Assembly (NCBI GenBank): GCA_031969915.1
Contig: DALYJJ010000203.1
Location: 1-9,235 of the forward strand
Direction of reading: 5' to 3'
DNA from: DALYJJ01 sp031969915
GTDB lineage: Bacteria; Acidobacteriota; Terriglobia; Bryobacterales; Bryobacteraceae
Length of the DNA: 9,235 nucleotides
In this document: one piece after another, positions 1 through 4,291 of the stretch
Position numbering within the stretch: the first letter of the stretch is position 1
Layout of the letters: every line of letters starts with the position of its first letter
Position numbers and translations under genes: made by a program
The notes under the pieces: generated by a model
What the model saw: the letters and a program-made list of their open reading frames with translations, nothing else
Told to the model about the DNA's origin: nothing
Database searches by the model: none

Positions 1-420
1 CTGGCCACGGATCGACGCTTCCAAACGATAGTCCTGACCTTCCCGAAGCGCATTCAGCGGCCCCGTCGCCTCCAGGAGCCTCCAACCCATGCCTGGAACA
101 AACTCCCCAATCGAGTACGCGACCCTTCCTGCTCCGAGTTGCACGTGCAGGTAATGATGGTTGGTCGAACGGTACCCGAGAACCAAGCCTGCCGCTTGGT
201 GCTGTTCCGGTCCGAAGGGCGTGTCAAACCGTACCCTTGCCTGATAGGCCCCACTCGCCAAGGTCCGGTCGCTGATCGCGAGGCCCATCGAAAACTGCTC
301 GCCGTGGGCGATGAAGGTGGGGTCGCCCCCCTCGTAGGTAGCGGAGTTCAATTGGAATGTCCACCGTCCGTTCAACTGAACGAAGTTCAGGCTTCGGCCG
401 CCACCGTTCGAGTGCTCCAC
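1..420 (-). CDS. Jelly-roll (LamG/concanavalin-like) domain protein, 3' end outside window
   Basis: An open frame of 140 codons runs leftward from a GTG at 418-420 to the window edge without a stop. An in-frame TGA lies 12 codons upstream, and a strong AAGGAG ribosome site sits 6 bases before the GTG, which fixes the start. The product begins MEHSNGGGRSLNFVQL. It has alternating beta-strand-like segments, including GAYQARVRFDTPFG (58-71) and AAGLVLGYRSTNHHYLHVQL (76-95), followed by GWRLLEATGPLNALREGQDY. This resembles the sandwich fold of LamG/glucanase-like or DUF1080-like sugar-binding domains. No signal peptide is visible, so export is unproven. It lies 85 bases downstream of the esterase on the same strand and may be the last gene of that cluster. 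By hand count GC is about 61% over the first 240 bases, lower than most of the window. Function and catalytic activity cannot be judged from this part. Confidence 0.72.
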   Translation of the reverse strand, partial: MEHSNGGGRSLNFVQLNGRWTFQLNSATYEGGDPTFIAHGEQFSMGLAISDRTLASGAYQARVRFDTPFGPEQHQAAGLVLGYRSTNHHYLHVQLGAGRVAYSIGEFVPGMGWRLLEATGPLNALREGQDYRLEASIRGQ

Positions 421-426
421 AACGCT

Positions 427-432
427 CTCCTT
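427..432 (-). promoter_or_regulatory. Ribosome binding site deciding a GTG start
   Basis: AAGGAG on the minus strand lies 6 bases upstream of the GTG at 418-420. No ATG is available between this site and the upstream in-frame stop, so it supports the GTG start of the jelly-roll gene. Confidence 0.7.
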
Positions 433-505
433 GCCCAGGATCTCCCGTCTTCAATGGTAACGCGCGTTCGCAGCCTGCGTGTCCCGTTGCCGCCAGCGCG
501 AGCCC

Positions 506-1495
506 CTAGCGCGCGCCCAGGGGCATACGCTCCACCATGTCGCGCGGGTCAGTGACGGCTCCGTGGTCGCGCCATAGCCAGCGCAGCATGTCGGGAAAGA
601 CGGTGCGCAGCATCTTCTGCCCGTGGCGCTGCACGCCCCAATAATAGTTGAGGTCGTAGCCCTTTTCGGTGAGCGCCTCCTGCATGCGCACGTTCTGCAG
701 GAACCAGTCCCAGGTGGGATCGTAGCTGCCGTCGGTCCGGAGCGCGCGGTTGTCGTTGCGCCCGCCCACCAGAAATATGCGGAGCGGCTTCCTTTCGCTG
801 CTGCGAATGATGTCCGGATAGGCGTGTCCGCCGCGGATGTTGGTGAAGCTGCCGACGTTGCTCAGGACTTTGCGGAAGTGGTCCGGCCGCTGCCACGCCA
901 CGGTGAAGGCGGCGATGGCGCCGGAGCTCGACCCGCCGATGCCGTGCCGCCGCGGGTCCATGGAGAGGTTGTACTGCTTGTACAGCACGGGCATCAGTTC
1001 GTCCACGATCACGCGCGCGTAGCGGTCGTCGAGCGAGTTGTACTCCGTGGGCCGGTTGGTGTCGCGGTCGCCCCAGTTGCCGGGATTCGGCTCGGGCTGG
1101 TCCGGGCGCCGGCCCGGGTTGATGAACACGCCGATCATGACGGGAATCTCACGGCGGAAGATCAGGTTGTCCATCACCACCGGGGCCCGCACATCGCCCT
1201 CCGGCGCAAGGAACGCCTGGCCGTCGTTATAGATCATCAGGCTCGCCGGCACGGACGGATCGTATTGCGCCGGCACATAGACCCAATAGGTGTGCTGTGT
1301 GCCCGGATAGGCTTCACTGGGCAGCACGAACGGCCCGCGGATCTCGCCCTTCGGCACTCCTTCCTGCGGGGTCAGATCGGGCGCCAGCCCGTAGAAGAGG
1401 TCCGGATTCGTGGGCGGCTCCACCTGCGGCGCCCGTTGCGCCTGGGCCAGGACCGGCCACACACCCAGCAGACAAACCAGAATTCGCTTGCGCAT
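506..1495 (-). CDS. Secreted alpha/beta-hydrolase esterase (enterochelin esterase/Fes-IroD-like, PF00756 type)
   Basis: This 329-residue protein probably hydrolyses an ester outside the cytoplasm. The N-terminus MRKRILVCLLGVWPVLAQAQ is a typical Sec signal with likely cleavage after AQA (residue 19). The body follows the putative-esterase family: a YWVYVPAQYDP strand (70-80), LMIYNDGQAF (86-95), PVMIGVFINPG (118-128), and the nucleophile elbow GIGGSSSGA (185-193), where Ser190 fits GxSxG. Probable acid and base are Asp248 (GGRNDN) and His291 (QRHGQK). I chose the ATG at 1495 over a GTG at 1507 because a GAAGG motif sits 5 bases before the ATG, whereas the GTG has no properly spaced site. The gene begins 15 bases after the stop of the metalloprotease, so the two are almost surely co-transcribed. 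The substrate is unknown. Relatives act on siderophore esters or on feruloyl/acetyl groups of polysaccharides, and nothing here points to siderophores. Confidence 0.85.
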   Translation of the reverse strand: MRKRILVCLLGVWPVLAQAQRAPQVEPPTNPDLFYGLAPDLTPQEGVPKGEIRGPFVLPSEAYPGTQHTYWVYVPAQYDPSVPASLMIYNDGQAFLAPEGDVRAPVVMDNLIFRREIPVMIGVFINPGRRPDQPEPNPGNWGDRDTNRPTEYNSLDDRYARVIVDELMPVLYKQYNLSMDPRRHGIGGSSSGAIAAFTVAWQRPDHFRKVLSNVGSFTNIRGGHAYPDIIRSSERKPLRIFLVGGRNDNRALRTDGSYDPTWDWFLQNVRMQEALTEKGYDLNYYWGVQRHGQKMLRTVFPDMLRWLWRDHGAVTDPRDMVERMPLGAR

Positions 1496-1510
1496 CGTCA
1501 CCTTCACTCC

Positions 1511-2407
1511 CTACGGCTGGCGGTAGGCCACCCAGGCGGCCTGCATCCGTGCGCCCTGGTTGGCGCTGAACTTGTACATGCAGGCGTCGTCGGAATAATC
1601 CATGAAGTTCTCGATCGGATCCACGCCCGCGGACTTCGTGCCCAGGCAGGTGTCCCGCCCCACGGGGCAACCGAACGCAGGCGAACGCTCGGCTGGGGTG
1701 TCGCCCACGTAATCGCCGAACTGAGAGCATTTGCCGTCGAAGGTATGATAGAGCGCCAGCCAGTGACCCACCTCGTGCGTGGCGGTGTCCCCCAGGTTGT
1801 ACGGAGCTGCCGAACCGCCGGGCAGCGACGAATACAGCACGACCACGCCATCGAGCACCCGGAAGGTGGGGGATTCGAGAATGCTCGGGAAGTAGGCGTA
1901 GCCGAGAAGCACGTTGCCCAGCGCGGCCGAATACAGGTTCAGGGCGTTGGAGCCGCCCTTGCGGAGCGCGGTTTTGGCGTCGCGTTCCGCGGCCGTTCCG
2001 GGCAGCATGTCGAACCAGGCCGGGTTGAGGGTTCGCGTGATTTCAACCAAGTCGAACTGGAACCCCACGGAGGCGTAGCCTTCGTTCAACACGCGAATCT
2101 GCTCCCGAACCATGTTCGAGGGAACGTCGCCGTTCTCGATCCCGGAGCCGCGGCTGATCACGTGGAAGTAGACCGGCACACGCACGGCTCCCGCAAAGGG
2201 CCCTTTGCGTTTCACCCGGTCGAGGATGGTGCGGTCGATCTCGGCCGCTTCGATGTCGTCCGGCTGTTTGGTGGCGCAGCGTCCGCCACTATCGATGAAG
2301 GCCTGCTGGCTTGCCCAGCGCACGCCGTTCAAGGTGAACGAGCGGTCCGACTGCGCCAGGCACAGCCCGGCAGTGAAACTCAACGCGACGATCCAGCGCT
2401 TCGACAT
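1511..2407 (-). CDS. Secreted zinc metalloprotease, M43 (pappalysin/cytophagalysin-like) family
   Basis: A 298-residue exported endopeptidase. The signal peptide is MSKRWIVALSFTAGLCLA, probably cut before Gln19. A pro-region follows, and the strand VRVPVYFHVISRGSG (75-89) typical of M43 entry segments marks the start of the catalytic domain. The zinc site is HEVGHWLALYHTF (211-223), with ligands His211, His215 and His221 and catalytic Glu212. The Met-turn is ENFMDYSDDACMYKF (266-280), with Met269. Cysteines at 227, 247, 254 and 277 sit as in family members that form disulphides. Residue 218 is Ala, where metzincins usually carry Gly (HExxHxxGxxH). Length is normal for small bacterial M43 enzymes with no C-terminal sorting domain. 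The ATG at 2407 has GGAGG 7 bases upstream, inside an 18-bp palindrome. It is the first gene of a leftward cluster with the esterase. Confidence 0.92.
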   Translation of the reverse strand: MSKRWIVALSFTAGLCLAQSDRSFTLNGVRWASQQAFIDSGGRCATKQPDDIEAAEIDRTILDRVKRKGPFAGAVRVPVYFHVISRGSGIENGDVPSNMVREQIRVLNEGYASVGFQFDLVEITRTLNPAWFDMLPGTAAERDAKTALRKGGSNALNLYSAALGNVLLGYAYFPSILESPTFRVLDGVVVLYSSLPGGSAAPYNLGDTATHEVGHWLALYHTFDGKCSQFGDYVGDTPAERSPAFGCPVGRDTCLGTKSAGVDPIENFMDYSDDACMYKFSANQGARMQAAWVAYRQP

Positions 2408-2410
2408 GGT

Positions 2411-2428
2411 TCTCCCTCCGGAGGGAGA
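2411..2428. promoter_or_regulatory. Perfect 18-bp palindrome overlapping the ribosome site; candidate operator
   Basis: TCTCCCTCC followed directly by its exact reverse complement GGAGGGAGA lies 4-21 bases upstream of the protease ATG. Its downstream half is the gene's Shine-Dalgarno sequence. A -10-like TATGAT lies 3 bases away on the upstream side, so transcription would start inside or next to the palindrome. That is where a dimeric repressor commonly binds. Because there is no spacer, an RNA hairpin would need to open its central bases. Which protein, if any, binds here is unknown. Confidence 0.5.
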
Positions 2429-2430
2429 CG

Positions 2431-2436
2431 ATCATA
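2431..2436 (-). promoter_or_regulatory. -10-like hexamer for the protease-esterase cluster
   Basis: TATGAT on the minus strand differs by one base from the sigma-70 -10 consensus and would place the transcription start at about 2424. No good TTGACA-like -35 was found 16-18 bases upstream, so this is a weak or activator-dependent promoter at best. It directly follows the stop of the permease remnant. Confidence 0.35.
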
Positions 2437-2502
2437 TCATTCGTGCCTAAGCGCTTCGCGGGGCTCAATCGACGCCGCGATGAGGGCCGCCGCGGCGCAC
2501 CG
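2437..2502 (-). pseudogene. C-terminal remnant of an ADOP/FtsX-type ABC permease
   Basis: Reading leftward just after the PadR remnant's stop, the DNA encodes RCAAAALIAASIEPREALRH then Glu and a TGA stop at 2437-2439. The pattern AASIxPxxALRxE followed by a stop is how Acidobacterial duplicated-orphan (MacB/FtsX-like) permeases end. In those genomes a PadR gene is typically followed by such a permease. Only about 21 codons remain, with no start, no membrane segments and no periplasmic domains, so almost the entire gene of about 2.4 kb has been deleted. The call rests on a short match from memory plus the PadR context. The alternative is chance similarity. Confidence 0.5.
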
Positions 2503-2503
2503 T

Positions 2504-2745
2504 CTACTCCTCCGGCGGCCGCTGGAAGCGCTCCATCAGCGCGACCGTGCGCGACCACTCCTCGGCCTCTCCGGAAACGGCGCGCTTTCCCCGGGGCGGT
2601 GAGTTCGTAGAATTTCGCCTTGCGGTTGGAGTGCGAGACGCCCCATTTCGCGCGCACCCGGCCGCGCTGTTCGAGACGCAGGAGGGCCGGGCAGAGGGTG
2701 CCCTGGTTGAGGTCGAGGATTCCGCCGGAGATCTGCCGGCGTACT
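2504..2745 (-). pseudogene. PadR-family transcriptional regulator, 5'-truncated and frameshifted
   Basis: On the minus strand the segment RRQISGGILDLNQGTL, CPALLRLEQRGRVRAKWG, SHSNRKAKFYELTAPGK matches the winged-helix core of PadR regulators. The first 30-35 residues of the family (the helix containing LLxGTLxxLxLxxL) are missing: the match ends about 10 bases short of the sigma-factor start. The frame breaks at the CCCCGGGG run (2589-2596). Removing one G there restores APGKRAVSGEAEEW, then SRTVALMERFQRPPEE and TAG at 2504-2506, the expected C-terminal helix. Two highly conserved family residues are also changed: Tyr to Cys in GTLYPAL, and Trp to Arg in QRGW. Truncation, frameshift and lost consensus residues together indicate a dead gene. 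A base error in the G run could explain the frameshift but not the truncation. Confidence 0.82.
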
Positions 2746-2754
2746 CGACCTACA

Positions 2755-3336
2755 ATGGGACGCTTGGAAGAAGAAGCGCGGACGCAGATCACGGGACTCC
2801 TCAAGGCGTGGCGGGCGGGCGACGATGCGGCGCTGGAACGCCTGACGCCGCTGGTCTACGCGGAGTTGAAGAAGATCGCCCGGGGCTACGCGCGCTCCGA
2901 GCGGCCGGACGCGACTCTGCAAGCCACCGCCCTGGTGAACGAGGCCTACCTCAGGCTCGCGCAGGCCGGGGTGGAGTATGCCGACCGGGCCCACTTCTTC
3001 GCCGTCTCCGCGCAGGTGATGCGCCGCATACTGGTGGACGCGGCCCGCGCCCGCCACCGGGGGAAGCGCGGCGGCCATGCAGCCAGGGTTCAGCTCGACG
3101 AAGTGCCCGACATCGCCGGCAGCCGGGGCCGGGAACTGATCGCGGTGGACGATGCGCTCACGGCGCTGGCCGCGTTCGATCCGCGCAAGGCGCGGGTGAT
3201 CGAACTCCGCTTCTTCGGCGGACTGAGCGTGGAAGAGACGGCCGATGTGCTGAAGGTCTCACCCCAAACCGTGATGCGGGATTGGAGCCTGGCGCGTTCG
3301 TGGGTGAAGCGTGAGTTGAAACAGACCGGCGGCTAA
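2755..3336 (+). CDS. ECF-type RNA polymerase sigma factor (TIGR02999 / Sigma70_ECF type)
   Basis: A 193-residue sigma factor that would redirect RNA polymerase to a specific promoter set. Region 2 spans about residues 9-100: QITGLLKAWRAGDDAALERL, YAELKKIARGYARSER, then the family signature TLQATALVNEAYLRL (54-68) and FFAVSAQVMRRILVDAARAR (81-100). Region 4 is at about 131-190, with the helix-turn-helix LRFFGGLSVEETADVLKVSP (151-170) and MRDWSLARSWVKREL. Length and motifs match the Acidobacteriota/Planctomycetes TIGR02999 group. I took the ATG at 2755, giving MGRLEEEARTQITGLL. The frame is open 45 codons further upstream but overlaps the PadR remnant and does not resemble the family. There is no Shine-Dalgarno sequence near this ATG. 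Members often sit beside Ser/Thr kinase genes in the same direction; here the kinase copies are convergent. No anti-sigma gene is adjacent. Confidence 0.93.
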   Translation: MGRLEEEARTQITGLLKAWRAGDDAALERLTPLVYAELKKIARGYARSERPDATLQATALVNEAYLRLAQAGVEYADRAHFFAVSAQVMRRILVDAARARHRGKRGGHAARVQLDEVPDIAGSRGRELIAVDDALTALAAFDPRKARVIELRFFGGLSVEETADVLKVSPQTVMRDWSLARSWVKRELKQTGG

Positions 3337-4252
3337 CGGAAGTTCTCGACCAGGACGACGTCGGAACTCGAGGAATCCACCTGGGACCAGAGCAGTTCAC
3401 GGCCGTCGGGCGCGAGGTCGAGCAGCCGGTGCACGATGGGCACCGTCTTCTCCAACGCGAGCAGCTTCGTGGACTTCCTGGTGGCGAAGTCGTAGTACAT
3501 CAGGCGATCCCGGGCCTGGTTCACAAAGTAGATCCCATCCTCGCCGGCCACCAGCCGCGCTGGCCGAGGTCGGTGATCAACGTCTCCTCGGTTGCGTCCC
3601 GCCCGCGCCGCACCACCATCGGCGTGGCCCGGCTGCGGGAGAAAAAGAGATAGCGGCCGTCGCGTGACTCCTGCGCTTCGAAACCGCCCGTACTGGTAAC
3701 CTGTTCGGACTTGCCGCCCTCGGCCGCCACGCGCCAGACCTCCTGGCGGCCGGTGCGGTTGGAACAGTAGTAGATCCACTGGCTATCGTGCGACCAGCTC
3801 GGCACTATGTTCTCGAAGCTATCGGAAGTGATCTGCTTGGGCGCGCCGCCCAGCGCGGAGACGAGATCAGGACCTGTGCGCCCTGAGGCGAAGAGCGTGG
3901 ATCGTAGTCCTCGAGCGTGGAGGCGAACCAGAGCGCCGGGCTCCCGGCCACTCCCGGCCGGCGCAAGGGTAAGCGCCAGATGTTGGTATCGCGGCCCAGT
4001 TGCTGGGCGACCATCCGCCGGCCGTTGGACGAGAGCGACGGGTAGAGTAAGTTGCCGGGTAACTGGCGGAGCACGTCGACGGAGCCATCGGCGAGGTTCA
4101 AGCGCCGGAGCTGGCCGCCCGCGTGCCACTTCCTGCCGTAATTTCGAATCGTCTCCGCAGGCCTCAGCCAGATAGGAAGGACGCTGGGCGGCGGGGAGTT
4201 CCACGGCGGATTGATAGAGCCTTTGCAGCCGGTCCCAGCGCGAAGCATCCAC
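3333..4252 (-). pseudogene. Collapsed Ser/Thr kinase-TolB propeller paralogue
   Basis: This is a decayed tandem copy of the kinase at 4292-7087. It starts at GTG 4252 with MDASRWDRLQRLYQSAVELP and continues to LRQEV. That is 33 of 42 residues identical to the intact gene. It then jumps straight into propeller sequence in another frame (GGQLRRLNLADGSVDVLRQL, DTNIWRLPL, STLEDYDPR at about 4120-3870). The entire kinase domain and the membrane helix are missing. A second break near 3860 leads to ALGGAPKQITSDSFENIVPS and WIYYCSNRTGRQEVWRVAAE. A third near 3553 leads to AGEDGIYFVNQARDRLMYYD. The copy ends DVVLVENFR and TAG at 3333-3335, parallel to DLVLVEPFR in the intact gene. With a large deletion and at least two later frame changes it cannot make a kinase. 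A short N-terminal peptide could still be translated. Confidence 0.88.
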
Positions 4253-4260
4253 GGGAGATC

Positions 4261-4266
4261 AGTCTA
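4261..4266 (-). promoter_or_regulatory. -10-like TAGACT upstream of the kinase pseudogene
   Basis: TAGACT on the minus strand ends 8 bases before the GTG at 4252, the same position relative to the start as TAAACT in the intact paralogue. The alignment GGTAnACTnnnCTCCCGTGGA is shared by both copies. No -35 element was recognised. Confidence 0.35.
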
Positions 4267-4291
4267 CCTTGTCCGGCGTTCGCCGTCCGCG

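Noticed and set aside
485..520. GCGCG-type inverted repeat at the esterase stop
   Set aside because: It is a short GC-only stem with a 9-base loop and no T-run, and is expected by chance in this base composition.
139..555. A 138-codon plus-strand frame near the left edge
   Set aside because: It opposes the GTG-started jelly-roll gene, which has a strong ribosome site and coherent beta-strand pattern, and it runs over the esterase stop.
623..2602. A 659-codon open frame on the plus strand
   Set aside because: It is antisense to the protease and esterase, which have clear family motifs and signal peptides. Its translation is low-complexity, rich in Arg, His, Val and Ala, as expected from the opposite strand of GC-rich genes.
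2620..2754. A 45-residue N-terminal extension of the sigma factor
   Set aside because: It is Arg/Cys-rich, overlaps the antisense PadR remnant, and does not match the family, whose proteins begin close to the QITxLLxAW segment.
2751..2756. TACAAT as a -10 element for the sigma gene
   Set aside because: It overlaps the ATG, so transcription would start inside the coding region, and no suitable -35 was seen.
4253..4291. CGGCGAACGCCG between kinase and pseudogene as a terminator
   Set aside because: The stem is only about 4-5 bp with no T-run, too weak to support a terminator.
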